Below, in pieces: positions 23,294 to 32,110 of a stretch of DNA of 36,726 bases (positions within the stretch are counted from its first letter, which is position 1; each line of letters starts with the position of its first letter). Origin of the DNA: Flavobacteriaceae bacterium UBA2765 (GTDB lineage: Bacteria > Bacteroidota > Bacteroidia > Flavobacteriales > Flavobacteriaceae); the NCBI GenBank assembly GCA_002352665.1, contig DEIV01000136.1, forward strand, positions 1-36,726, written 5' to 3'. The notes beneath the pieces were generated by a model. It saw only the letters and a list, made by a program, of their open reading frames with translations. It ran no database searches and was not told the DNA's origin. A program made the translations under genes and the position numbers.

Positions 23294-25306
23294 ATGCTTA
23301 AACCTATCTCAACACTTTTATTCCTAATTGTATTATTCACAACTCAAAGAAATTTCTCACAAGAAGCAAAATTTGGTAAAGTTTCAAAAGCGGAATTAGA
23401 AGAAAAATTCTACCCTTTAGATTCTTCAACTAATGCTGCTATTTTATATAAAAAAAGAAGAACTTATTATAATTATGTACAAGATCAAGGATGGGAATTA
23501 ATAACAAGTGTGCATGAACGTATAAAAATTTATAATAAAGAAGGTTATGATTGGGCAACAAAAGAGATTAGATTATATCAAGGAGGTAGTAGTGATGAAA
23601 ATGTTTCAATAAAAGCCAACACGTTTAATCTTGTCAACGGTAAGGTTGAAAAAATAAAATTAAAAAGCAATCAAATTTTTTCAGAAGAGGTTAATAAAAA
23701 TTGGAAGCTCAAAAAATTTACTATGCCTAATTTAACAGAAGGAAGTATTATTGAATGGACTTACACTTTTAGATCTGAGTATTTCACAAGTATTGATGAT
23801 ATGGTTTTTCAATATGAAATACCATTGAAATATATTGATACTGAGGTAAAAATACCTGAATATTTTGTCTATAAATATAGACCTTCTTATTTTTATCCTA
23901 TAAAAATAAATGAAAGTTCTAAAAATAGAACAATCAATTTGAATTTTAAAACTAAACAAGGTAATAAGATTATAAACACAACATTTCATTCACAAAAAGT
24001 AGAATTGCAAGAAAAAGTTTATTCAAGTATTGAAAAAAATATTCCAGCAATAAAGGACGAACCTTTTACCAATAATATTAATAATTATAAGAGTAAAACC
24101 TCTTTTGAACTAACGGCTTACAAACCAAAGAATGGAATTCATAAATACTATAATAATAATTGGAATGACGTTACTAAAACTATTTATGACAGCCCAAACT
24201 TTGGAGGTCAGTTAGAAAAAATTTCATATTTTCAAGATGAATTGCAAAATTTGGTAACTACTACTGCTCCTACAAATGAAAAGATTGCGAAAATATTTCA
24301 TTTTGTAAAGAACAAGATGAAATGGGATGGATTTTATAGTAAATACACTTCAAAAGGTGTAAGAAAAGCTTATAAAGAAAATGTAGGAAATAATGCCGAA
24401 ATCAACTTGATTTTAGTAGCGATGTTACGCGGTGTTGGATTGAATGCAAATCCGGTATTAGTAAGCACAAGAGATCATGGCATACCACTTTTCCCAACCA
24501 AAGATGGATTTAATTATGTTATTGCTTGTGTGGAAACTGAAAATAATGTAATACTATTAGATGCTACTGAAAAATACAGCTTACCTAATGTGTTGCCATT
24601 AAGAGCTTTAAATTGGGAAGGTAGGATTGTGCGTGAAAATGGAAGTTCTAACTCAGTATCATTATTTCCAAAAAAGCATTCAAAAAATGTTTGTACTTTA
24701 AATGCTGAAATTGATGATGATGGAACTTTAACTGGAATAGAGAGAAATTCATATAGTAATCTGTTAGCACTTCAAAAAAGATCTTTTAACAATAGTACTT
24801 CAGAGAATGAGCTTATTGCAAAATTTGAAAAAGACTATGATAATATTGAAATTGATGAATTTAAAACCAAAAATAATAAAGACTTATCAAAATCTCTAAT
24901 CTATCAATATAACTTTGAAGCTGACAACCAAATAGAAGTTATTGGTGATAAAATGTACTTTTCACCTTTACTTTTTCATACTGAGAAGGAAAACCCTTTT
25001 AAATTAGAAGAACGTAAATTTCCTGTTGATTTTGGTGTTCCATGGGAAGATAAATTCACTATTTCCATTCAGATTCCAGAGGGGTATCAGATTGAATCAA
25101 GCCCTGAAAACACGGCTTTTTTATTACCGGAAAATTTAGGATCTTTTAAATTTATGGCCCTAGTTAAAGGAAATAAATTGCAAATTGTTTCAACTACTAA
25201 GATTAACCTTTCAATAATCGCTCCTTTATACTATGGGGCTTTAAAAGAATTCTATAGAATGTTGGTAGATAAACAATTAGAAAAAGTAGTCTTGGTTAAA
25301 AAATAA
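23294..25306 (+). CDS. Secreted DUF3857 / transglutaminase-like protein with degenerate triad
   Basis: 670 residues with a signal peptide (MLKPISTLLFLIVLFTTQRN to about residue 22), DUF3857 domain (about 60-260) and transglutaminase-like domain (about 320-430). In the position of the catalytic cysteine the sequence reads G365-N-N367-A-E, so Cys is replaced by Asn; the equivalent of the histidine is Tyr408 (FNYVIA); only the aspartate (Asp423, LLDATEKY) remains. It is therefore probably a non-catalytic paralogue, perhaps a partner or binding protein of the upstream intact enzyme, 3 nt away. The domain itself is not truncated, so it is kept by selection rather than decaying. Confidence 0.85.
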   Translation: MLKPISTLLFLIVLFTTQRNFSQEAKFGKVSKAELEEKFYPLDSSTNAAILYKKRRTYYNYVQDQGWELITSVHERIKIYNKEGYDWATKEIRLYQGGSSDENVSIKANTFNLVNGKVEKIKLKSNQIFSEEVNKNWKLKKFTMPNLTEGSIIEWTYTFRSEYFTSIDDMVFQYEIPLKYIDTEVKIPEYFVYKYRPSYFYPIKINESSKNRTINLNFKTKQGNKIINTTFHSQKVELQEKVYSSIEKNIPAIKDEPFTNNINNYKSKTSFELTAYKPKNGIHKYYNNNWNDVTKTIYDSPNFGGQLEKISYFQDELQNLVTTTAPTNEKIAKIFHFVKNKMKWDGFYSKYTSKGVRKAYKENVGNNAEINLILVAMLRGVGLNANPVLVSTRDHGIPLFPTKDGFNYVIACVETENNVILLDATEKYSLPNVLPLRALNWEGRIVRENGSSNSVSLFPKKHSKNVCTLNAEIDDDGTLTGIERNSYSNLLALQKRSFNNSTSENELIAKFEKDYDNIEIDEFKTKNNKDLSKSLIYQYNFEADNQIEVIGDKMYFSPLLFHTEKENPFKLEERKFPVDFGVPWEDKFTISIQIPEGYQIESSPENTAFLLPENLGSFKFMALVKGNKLQIVSTTKINLSIIAPLYYGALKEFYRMLVDKQLEKVVLVKK

Positions 25307-25401
25307 AATTTGGTGTTTATTGTTGATAGCTTAAAATATTGGAATACTCAATCAGTAAATTTCAGTTCAATTATTCTCTCGGTTATTAAATTAATGCAAG
25401 A

Positions 25402-25515
25402 TTAACAACCACAATCACTATCACAACCCGACTTTTGCCTTTTTTTATAAAAGAATTTCTTTATTAAAAAAAGTAAAGCCAAGGCAAGGGCTATATATAC
25501 TAAAACTAACTGCAT
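25402..25515 (-). CDS. FeoB-associated Cys-rich small membrane protein
   Basis: A 37-residue protein: MQLVLVYIALALALLFLIKK is one membrane helix, followed by a basic segment (FFYKKRQK) and a C-terminal SGCDSDCGC with three cysteines. This is the pattern of the FeoB-associated Cys-rich membrane protein family found next to feoB in many Bacteroidota and Firmicutes. It starts 4 nt after the feoB stop in the same direction, so it is the last gene of the feo operon. The cysteines may bind iron or assist transport; its function is not established. It is the functional analogue by position of FeoC. Confidence 0.85.
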   Translation of the reverse strand: MQLVLVYIALALALLFLIKKFFYKKRQKSGCDSDCGC

Positions 25516-25519
25516 AATA

Positions 25520-27628
25520 TTAACTTAATATGGTAAAGGTAAGCAAAGAAGCTATATATGCCAAAGCTGTCATACCAAATAATTGTAATAATGGCCATTT
25601 CCAACTATTGGTTTCTCGTTTTACAATGGCCAAAGTACCCATACATTGCATAGCAAAAACATAAAAAATAAGTAAAGACATCCCCACAGGAAAGTTAAAT
25701 CGCTTAGCACCTGTTTCTTTGTTTAATTCAGCCCCCATCCGTTGTTTGATGGTTGCCGTGTTTGTATTGTCTTCAACGCTATAAATGGTGGCCAAGGTAC
25801 TGATAAAAACTTCTCTGGCGGCAAAAGAACTTATTAAGGCAATTCCAATTTTCCAATCGTACCCTAAAGGCTTTATAGCAGGTTCTATGGCCTTACCGGC
25901 GATACCTATATAAGAATGTTCTAATTTATATGTTGCTATATATTGATCTAGTTTCTCTTTTGATAAATTTTGATCTGCATATTCTATAGCTATAATCTCA
26001 GCAGAGTTCTTATAAGAGGATGGTCCATTTGAGGCTAAAAACCAAAGCACTATAGAAATTGCTAAAATTATTTTACCCGCTCCAAATACAAAGGCTTTTG
26101 TTTTATCAATTACTGTAAACAATACATTTTTTACTGAGGGTAATTTATAGTTTGGCATTTCAATAACAAAAAAGTTCTTCTTTTTTACTTTTAAAATATG
26201 ATTTAAAAGGAGTCCTGAAATTATCGCCGACGTAAATCCTAATAAATACAGTGCCATTAATGTTAAGCCTTGTAAATTAAAAATACCTAATAACCTTCGG
26301 TCGGGAATTATCAATGCAATGATTATAGTATATACGGGTAACCTTGCTGAACAAGTGGTAAAAGGTGTTACTAAAATTGTGATTAAACGTTCTTTCCAAC
26401 CTCCAATATTTCTTGCTGCCATAATTGCCGGTATCGCACAAGCTGTACCAGAAATTAAAGGAATTACACTTTTACCGCTCATTCCAAAGCGACGCATAAT
26501 TTTATCCATTAGAAACACAACCCTACTCATATAACCCGTCTCTTCCAAAATTGCGATAAACAAAAATAATATGGCTATTTGTGGTATAAATATTACAATA
26601 CCTCCAATACCCGGAATAATACCTTCTGCTAATAAATTTGTAAATACACCTGTCGGTAATTGATCTTTAGTCCAGCTACTAAACTGGGCAAATGTGGTAT
26701 CTATAAGTTCCATAGGTAAGCCGGCCCAATCAAAAATAGATTGAAAAATAAGCAATAATATACTGGCAAAAATCACATATCCAAAAAATTTATGAGTTAA
26801 TAATCTATCTAACTTAAAACGCAATCCAGTCGCCGCATTTACATCGGTTATATATGCTTTTTTGAGGATGCCATTAATATACTGATATCGCAAAATAGTT
26901 TCTCTATTTTGCATTTTTTTCAATGTAGAAGGATCAACCTTGAAATTTTCAATTTGTTGTTTAAGATTTCGGTCTAAATTAGGGAGATTGTGATGTTGGG
27001 TAACGAGCAACCAAGATTTATATAAAGCTGTATTTTGAAAATTATCCTTTAATTTTTTAAAAAACTCAGCATTTATCCGTTCAGCAATATTGGCGATGGC
27101 AACTTTATCAACTTTTTCATAATGTATAATAGCATTTTTTACTTCTTCTATACCTAACTTTTTACGGGCACTAATGAGTAAAACTTCCGATTTTAATTCT
27201 TTTTTTAGTAATTCAATGTCTAGAGTAATGCCCTTTTTTTGCATTACATCTGCCATATTAACTACAAGTATAGCCGGAATTTCTAAATCTTTAATCTGAC
27301 TAAATAAATATAAATTGCGTTTTAAGTTTTCAACATCAGCTACAACAATTACAACATCTGGATACTCTTTTTCTTCAACTCCTAAAAAGGTTTGCAATAC
27401 TATATTTTCATCTAAACTAGAGGGATTGATACTATAGGTTCCCGGTAGATCAACAATCTTTGCCGTAACTGTATCTGTTAACTTAACTACTCCTGTTTTT
27501 TTTTCAACGGTAACACCTGGATAGTTACTCACCTTTTGATTTAAGCCTGTAAGTTGATTAAATAATGAAGATTTACCGGTATTAGGATTACCTACTAAAG
27601 CTACTTTTATGACTTCAGTATGTCGCAT
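25520..27628 (-). CDS. feoB: Ferrous iron transporter FeoB
   Basis: Inner-membrane GTP-regulated Fe(II) importer. The 702-residue protein has the cytosolic G domain with G1 GNPNTGKS (13-20), G3 DLPG (60-63) and G4 NMAD (124-127), a helical regulatory region, and the membrane domain with two Gate blocks (GYMSRVVFLMDKIMRRFGMS near 375 and the FAAREVFISTLATIYS block near 620). Complete, no frameshift. Its start overlaps feoA by 22 nt, and the small Cys-rich partner follows by 4 nt, giving feoA-feoB-Cys-rich protein. It probably responds to oxygen or iron through the site upstream of feoA. Confidence 0.96.
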   Translation of the reverse strand: MRHTEVIKVALVGNPNTGKSSLFNQLTGLNQKVSNYPGVTVEKKTGVVKLTDTVTAKIVDLPGTYSINPSSLDENIVLQTFLGVEEKEYPDVVIVVADVENLKRNLYLFSQIKDLEIPAILVVNMADVMQKKGITLDIELLKKELKSEVLLISARKKLGIEEVKNAIIHYEKVDKVAIANIAERINAEFFKKLKDNFQNTALYKSWLLVTQHHNLPNLDRNLKQQIENFKVDPSTLKKMQNRETILRYQYINGILKKAYITDVNAATGLRFKLDRLLTHKFFGYVIFASILLLIFQSIFDWAGLPMELIDTTFAQFSSWTKDQLPTGVFTNLLAEGIIPGIGGIVIFIPQIAILFLFIAILEETGYMSRVVFLMDKIMRRFGMSGKSVIPLISGTACAIPAIMAARNIGGWKERLITILVTPFTTCSARLPVYTIIIALIIPDRRLLGIFNLQGLTLMALYLLGFTSAIISGLLLNHILKVKKKNFFVIEMPNYKLPSVKNVLFTVIDKTKAFVFGAGKIILAISIVLWFLASNGPSSYKNSAEIIAIEYADQNLSKEKLDQYIATYKLEHSYIGIAGKAIEPAIKPLGYDWKIGIALISSFAAREVFISTLATIYSVEDNTNTATIKQRMGAELNKETGAKRFNFPVGMSLLIFYVFAMQCMGTLAIVKRETNSWKWPLLQLFGMTALAYIASLLTFTILS

Positions 27629-27861
27629 AAATTTTTAATTTTGGTAATCTTAATAAGGACTGCAGTCTCTTTTCTAATGGCTAAATGGCTTCCATTTACC
27701 TTAATATATAAAGGGTCTTTAAAAGGTGCTATTTGTAATAGTTCTACTTCTTTACCGGGTAAGCAACCCATTTCTAACAATTTTAATGGCACACTGTCAA
27801 AAGGAATATCTTCTATGATTCCTTTTTCTCCAACTAAAAGATCTGCAATTGTAGTAGTCAA
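27607..27861 (-). CDS. feoA: Ferrous iron transport protein FeoA
   Basis: 84-residue SH3-like cytoplasmic protein that helps FeoB. It shows the FeoA pattern: LLVGEKGIIEDI, LKLLEMGCLPGKEVELL, and the final GSHLAIRKETAVLIKI. Its 3' end overlaps feoB by 22 nt, indicating coupled translation. A candidate promoter with an FNR-type palindrome lies about 60 nt upstream. Confidence 0.93.
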   Translation of the reverse strand: MTTTIADLLVGEKGIIEDIPFDSVPLKLLEMGCLPGKEVELLQIAPFKDPLYIKVNGSHLAIRKETAVLIKITKIKNLCDILKS

Positions 27862-27891
27862 TTATTATTTAGATTGATTATAAATACTGTG

Positions 27892-27933
27892 CGAAAATAC
27901 ATATTATTTCATAGAAAATTATGATAAATATCA
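27892..27933 (-). promoter_or_regulatory. Candidate feo promoter with FNR-like palindrome
   Basis: On the minus strand TATTTTCG (27892-27899) is one base from the TAnnTTTG element. The palindrome TGATaaatATCA (27922-27933) fits the core TGAT-N4-ATCA of an FNR/CRP-type box (TTGAT-N4-ATCAA, 8 of 10). Its centre is about 40 nt upstream of the start point expected from that element, the position of class II activators. Visible sequence; regulator unknown. Confidence 0.35.
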
Positions 27934-27976
27934 CTAAATAGACAATAAAGTTAAAAAATTAAAAAGTATAAATTTA

Positions 27977-28645
27977 TTATTCATCTTTTAAAATTTGAAT
28001 ATCTTTTATTATACGTTGGATTTCATTTTTATCAGTGCCATCATAAAAACCTCTTATTTGACGTTTTTTATCAACTAAGATAAATTGCTCTGTATGGATA
28101 AAATCTTGAATCCCGCCATCACCTTCTTCCAAAACAGCAAAATACGACTTTCTGGCCAAATTATAAATATGTTTTTTATCTCCTGTAACTAAATTCCATT
28201 TGCTGTCTATTACACCTTTTTTATCAGCATACGCCCTTAAAATTGAAATACTATCAATATCAGGTGTAACCGAATGAGATAAAAGCTTTACCGAAGGATC
28301 ATTTTTAAAATGTTCTTGTAAATCGGCCATGTTGGTAGTCATAATTGGGCAAATTGTTTGGCATCTTGTAAAAAAGAAATCAGCTACATAGATTTTATCT
28401 TTATAATCTTGTTCCGTTATAGTGTCTCCATTTTGATTGATTAGATGAAAATCAAATATTTTGTGATTGGAACGTATGTGTTTAACCGATTCATCAACTA
28501 ATTTCGGATTGACATCAACGGGGTTGTAAACTGGTAGTCTTTTTTTAGGGCTTAACAAGTAATAACCAATGGCCACCATAACCACAAATAAGATACCTAT
28601 TCTTAGTACTGTTGAAAATGATTTCTTAAAAAAGGATAATTCCAT
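27977..28645 (-). CDS. SCO1/SenC family copper/redox protein
   Basis: SCO proteins deliver copper to the CuA site of cytochrome oxidase or act as thiol reductants at the membrane. The 222-residue protein has an N-terminal membrane anchor (about 12-31), a thioredoxin-like fold and the copper-binding residues C95-x3-C99 in RCQTICP plus the conserved His in FIHTEQF. It is upstream of feoA on the same strand but separated by 115 nt containing the feo promoter candidate. It shares a 59 nt divergent promoter region with the gene at 28705. Confidence 0.9.
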   Translation of the reverse strand: MELSFFKKSFSTVLRIGILFVVMVAIGYYLLSPKKRLPVYNPVDVNPKLVDESVKHIRSNHKIFDFHLINQNGDTITEQDYKDKIYVADFFFTRCQTICPIMTTNMADLQEHFKNDPSVKLLSHSVTPDIDSISILRAYADKKGVIDSKWNLVTGDKKHIYNLARKSYFAVLEEGDGGIQDFIHTEQFILVDKKRQIRGFYDGTDKNEIQRIIKDIQILKDE

Positions 28646-28654
28646 TATAATTTA

Positions 28655-28662
28655 TATATTTG
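28655..28662 (+). promoter_or_regulatory. Probable promoter -7 element of the T9SS cargo gene
   Basis: TATATTTG, exact TAnnTTTG match, 42 nt before the ATG at 28705. Confidence 0.45.
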
Positions 28663-28690
28663 TAAGCTACTTTGCTCCCTAATGTTTTTA

Positions 28691-28698
28691 CAAAGTTA
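28691..28698 (-). promoter_or_regulatory. Probable promoter -7 element of the SCO gene
   Basis: Minus-strand TAACTTTG, exact TAnnTTTG match, 45 nt before the start at 28645. It overlaps the leader of the divergent gene. Confidence 0.45.
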
Positions 28699-28704
28699 TA
28701 GTTT

Positions 28705-29631
28705 ATGAAGAGAATATTACCCCTAATTCTATTGATTTTTTCATGTATTTCTTACGGTCAGGAAAAATTAAATATTCACGATGTTTATCTACAGGAATTA
28801 ATAGTTAATTCTGAAGGTAGTAATTTGGTGAATTTAGATACTGATGATGTGCATTGGAGAGCGAATACCGTTAGGCAAATAACCTCTGAAACATATAAAG
28901 AACCTAGCTTTTTAAAAACTGCAATGGTGCTACATATGTTAAAATATAAATTAGGGGATGATAATTATAATAATAGTATTGACGCCTATTTATTAGAACT
29001 AGATGGAAATGTTGATTCTGCATCATTAAAGCGTTTACAAAGCACAATTGAAGCACAAACCAATGAAGACCTTTCAGATTTTTTTAACGATTGGTTTATA
29101 GGTAAAGGCTTTCCTTCATATGAAATTAGTTGGTTCCAAAATAAAGAAACCAATGCCATTAACATTACAGCAAAACAAAAACAATCTGATGTTACTGTAT
29201 CTTTTTTTGAAATGCCACTACCGATTAGAGTGAGCAATAAAAATGGCGATTCACAATTTATCAGATTAGAATTAAGCGAAAATAAACAGGGTTTTAAAGG
29301 CATGTTACCCTTTAAAATTGAAACTGTTGAAATTGATCCGGAATATCAATTAATAAGTTCAAATAATATTGTGAAAAATGGTGTTGATCAGGAAGTGTTA
29401 AATAATACGATAGCCTTATTTCCAAATCCTGTTAAAAATCATCTTAACATTCAAAACTATAGTGATGCCGTTGTTGAAAAGGTATCAATTTATAATATGT
29501 TGGGCAAATTGGAAATTGAAGAAAACAATCCTCTACTTGCCATCAACTTAAAGCCTTTATCGTTTGGTATTCACTTGGTAAAAATTGAAACCGATCAAGG
29601 TATATTACACAAAACTATTTTAAAAGAATAA
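28705..29631 (+). CDS. Shortened M1-peptidase-like protein with T9SS C-terminal sorting domain
   Basis: 308 residues: signal peptide (MKRILPLILLIFSCISYG), then a region (about 60-215) that matches the C-terminal half of M1 aminopeptidases (FLKTAMVLHMLKYKLGDDNY, and EDLSDFFNDWFIGKGFPSYE), then a type A T9SS sorting domain (about 238-308, ALFPNPVKNHLNIQ to the end). The M1 catalytic domain with HExxH is absent, so it cannot be a working aminopeptidase. Both export signals are intact, so the product should still reach the surface or medium. It may be the result of an internal deletion that kept frame, or a shortened paralogue with a binding role. There are no frameshifts. Confidence 0.78.
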   Translation: MKRILPLILLIFSCISYGQEKLNIHDVYLQELIVNSEGSNLVNLDTDDVHWRANTVRQITSETYKEPSFLKTAMVLHMLKYKLGDDNYNNSIDAYLLELDGNVDSASLKRLQSTIEAQTNEDLSDFFNDWFIGKGFPSYEISWFQNKETNAINITAKQKQSDVTVSFFEMPLPIRVSNKNGDSQFIRLELSENKQGFKGMLPFKIETVEIDPEYQLISSNNIVKNGVDQEVLNNTIALFPNPVKNHLNIQNYSDAVVEKVSIYNMLGKLEIEENNPLLAINLKPLSFGIHLVKIETDQGILHKTILKE

Positions 29632-29684
29632 CTATATTCCTTATTGAATCATCAATTTTAACAAAGATTTTACTTCCCCTAAGT

Positions 29685-29714
29685 AAATGTAATTAGTTAT
29701 AAAATCTTACATTT
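29685..29714. promoter_or_regulatory. Inverted repeat over the rseP promoter
   Basis: AAATGTAA (29685-29692) and TTACATTT (29707-29714) form 8 bp arms with a 14 nt spacer; the right arm overlaps the -7 element at 29708-29715. A possible operator. Confidence 0.3.
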
Positions 29715-29715
29715 G
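29708..29715 (+). promoter_or_regulatory. Probable promoter -7 element of rseP
   Basis: TACATTTG, exact TAnnTTTG match, 32 nt before the ATG at 29748. Confidence 0.55.
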
Positions 29716-29747
29716 CGCGTTTCAAATTAATTAGAGATTTCTAGCAG

Positions 29748-31079
29748 ATGGATATATTTATAAAAATATCACAATTTATATTAAGCTTATCATTTTTGAT
29801 CGTTCTACATGAACTTGGTCATTATATACCCGCCAAATTATTTAAAACCAGAGTTGAAAAATTTTATTTATTTTTCGATTATAAATTTTCATTGTTTAAA
29901 AAGAAAATTGGTGAAACTGTTTATGGCATTGGTTGGATTCCACTAGGTGGTTATGTTAAAATCTCGGGCATGATAGATGAGAGTATGGATACTGATCAAA
30001 TGAAAGAAGAACCTAAGCCATGGGAATTTCGTTCAAAACCAGCTTGGCAACGTTTAATAATTATGTTGGGTGGTGTTACTGTAAACTTTTTATTGGGAAT
30101 TTTTATTTACATTATGATATTAAATGTTTGGGGAGAAGATTATGTATCTATCTCAGATGTTAAAAATGGATTTTCAGTGCCCAAAGAATTTGAACAACTT
30201 GGCTTTAAAAATGGAGATCAAATCTTAAAAATAAATGATAAAGAACCTTTTAATGTCTTAAATGTTAATAAAGAACTCTTTTTACGAGATGTTCAAAGTA
30301 TTGAAATAAAACATCTAGAGGGTACTACAGAAAAAATTAATTTACCAGAAGATATAGGATTAACCATGTGGACTAACGGTATTATGGAACCTTTTGTACC
30401 AAGATTTAATGCGGTATTAGATAGCATATTACCAAATACTCCTGCCTTAAAATCTGGACTTCAAAAAAATGATAAAATCATTTCTATCAATGGTAAACCA
30501 ATCCAATTTTGGGACGAATTTACTAGGCAAGTACAGCAAAATAAAGAGCGAAAAGAAATGACAATAGTTGTTCTAAGAAATGGAAGTAATACAACAATTA
30601 ATGTTACTCCGGCAGAAGATGGCAAAATTGGTGTTTCACCTTCAGTTGGTCCAGATATAGTAAAATACAATCATAAAGACTATGCTTTCTCAGAAAGCCT
30701 ACCTAAAGGCACATCAGCTGCTTATTGGACATTACGCGATTATATTGCTCAATTTAAATATGTATTTACTAAAAAAGGAGCCACGGCTCTTGGAGGTTTT
30801 GGAACCATATTAAGCATCTTTCCTAAAAAATGGGATTGGCAACGTTTTTGGGGTTTAACAGCATTCTTGTCTATCATGTTAGCCTTTATGAATTTATTAC
30901 CAATTCCCGCCTTAGATGGAGGTCATGTGGTATTTACATTGTATGAGATGATTTCTGGGCGAAAGCCAAGTGATAAATTTTTAGAAAAGGCTCAAATAGT
31001 TGGATTTATATTCTTAATTGCATTGTTACTTTATGCTAACGGAAATGATGTATATAAGTGGGTTACCGGAAAATTCTAA
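29748..31079 (+). CDS. rseP: Site-2 zinc metalloprotease RseP
   Basis: Cuts membrane-embedded regulators such as anti-sigma factors after a first cleavage. The 443-residue protein has the zinc site H21-E-L-G-H25 in the first membrane helix, an N-terminal PDZ-like segment (about 135-190), a second PDZ domain (about 215-290, NTPALKSGLQKNDKIISING), and the third metal ligand Asp390 in PALDGGH near the C-terminus, with further membrane helices. Complete. It converges with the M48 gene across a shared terminator at 31100-31136. Confidence 0.94.
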   Translation: MDIFIKISQFILSLSFLIVLHELGHYIPAKLFKTRVEKFYLFFDYKFSLFKKKIGETVYGIGWIPLGGYVKISGMIDESMDTDQMKEEPKPWEFRSKPAWQRLIIMLGGVTVNFLLGIFIYIMILNVWGEDYVSISDVKNGFSVPKEFEQLGFKNGDQILKINDKEPFNVLNVNKELFLRDVQSIEIKHLEGTTEKINLPEDIGLTMWTNGIMEPFVPRFNAVLDSILPNTPALKSGLQKNDKIISINGKPIQFWDEFTRQVQQNKERKEMTIVVLRNGSNTTINVTPAEDGKIGVSPSVGPDIVKYNHKDYAFSESLPKGTSAAYWTLRDYIAQFKYVFTKKGATALGGFGTILSIFPKKWDWQRFWGLTAFLSIMLAFMNLLPIPALDGGHVVFTLYEMISGRKPSDKFLEKAQIVGFIFLIALLLYANGNDVYKWVTGKF

Positions 31080-31099
31080 TGACCATTTATGGTAAATAG

Positions 31100-31136
31100 A
31101 AAAATCCTCAATGATTATTGTTCATTGAGGATTTTT
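31100..31136. terminator. Bidirectional terminator between rseP and M48 gene
   Basis: 14 bp perfect stem (AAAAATCCTCAATG / CATTGAGGATTTTT, 31100-31113 with 31123-31136), 9 nt loop, T-tract on both strands. Confidence 0.88.
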
Positions 31137-31169
31137 AATTTAGTTTTGTTTGTAAACTATTGCTCGCTC

Positions 31170-31943
31170 TTATTTTTTTTGATCTTGTTTTTCAGCCCAT
31201 TCTTTAGCTCTAGTGGTACGTTTTGCAGACCCCGGATGTGAAGAAGTAATTGAACCTTTACCTCCATCTCCACTCAAATCAGCTAATTTTTGAAATGCAC
31301 TTGACATGGCATGATAATTAAAATTATGTTTTACTAAAAATTTAAAACCATAGTCGTCTGAAGCAGATTCATTAGATTGAGAGAACTGAGCGTTTAATAC
31401 ATTTTCTACAAAACCTCCTATTTCTTTATCGTCTAGAATTTTACCAGCTCCTGTATTAGCCGCAGCTAAATCTTTAGCCGCAGAAATTGAATATGCAGAT
31501 TGATAACGTTTTTTAGAGTGACCTAATTTAACATGTCCAATTTCATGACCTATAACACTTAAAATTTCATCATCTGTCATTAGATCCATTAGACCCGCCA
31601 TAACTCTTACACTACCATCTGGCGTAGCAAAAGCATTCACATCAACAACACTATACACTTTAAAATTAAGTACCAAACCATCTTCATTTTCCAGACCTGT
31701 TACCAAATTATTAAGCCTATCTGCATATGGATCTCCAGCTTCTGCAACCGGGTTATTTTCATCCATCCATTGAACAGACTGCAAAGATAAAGTTGCCATA
31801 TCTTCATCTGAAAGCGTTGCGGCTTTCACCAATTTTTTTCCGGCTTCAACATTCTTTGCTTTACTTAGTACTTTACCAAACTGTGCATTAACATTTATTG
31901 CTATAATTGTTAACATAGCAATTAAACCACTTCTTTTACTCAT
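31170..31943 (-). CDS. M48 family metallopeptidase, exported
   Basis: 257 residues with a signal peptide (MSKRSGLIAMLTIIAINVNA). The zinc motif is H133-E-I-G-H137 (IGHEIGHVKLGH), with the third ligand Glu192 in NESASDDYGF, and the typical AFATPDGSVRVMAGLMDLMT block before it. Such proteins are Loi/BepA-like periplasmic proteases linked to envelope quality control. Complete and monocistronic, with a TAnnTTTG element 42 nt upstream. Confidence 0.9.
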   Translation of the reverse strand: MSKRSGLIAMLTIIAINVNAQFGKVLSKAKNVEAGKKLVKAATLSDEDMATLSLQSVQWMDENNPVAEAGDPYADRLNNLVTGLENEDGLVLNFKVYSVVDVNAFATPDGSVRVMAGLMDLMTDDEILSVIGHEIGHVKLGHSKKRYQSAYSISAAKDLAAANTGAGKILDDKEIGGFVENVLNAQFSQSNESASDDYGFKFLVKHNFNYHAMSSAFQKLADLSGDGGKGSITSSHPGSAKRTTRAKEWAEKQDQKK

Positions 31944-31984
31944 AAAATTATTTTTTTGGGGATTTATATTAGATTCCTTTTAGA

Positions 31985-31992
31985 CAAATATA
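31985..31992 (-). promoter_or_regulatory. Probable promoter -7 element of the M48 gene
   Basis: Minus-strand TATATTTG, exact TAnnTTTG match, 41 nt before the start at 31943. Confidence 0.5.
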
Positions 31993-32110
31993 AAATTAAA
32001 AACTAAATTAAATCTAAAGTTTAACCAGGTAGATGAAATAAATTTTGATTGCGAAATAAACTAAAAAAAATATTGATTATCCATTAAGGCTCATAAATAT
32101 ACAACGTACT

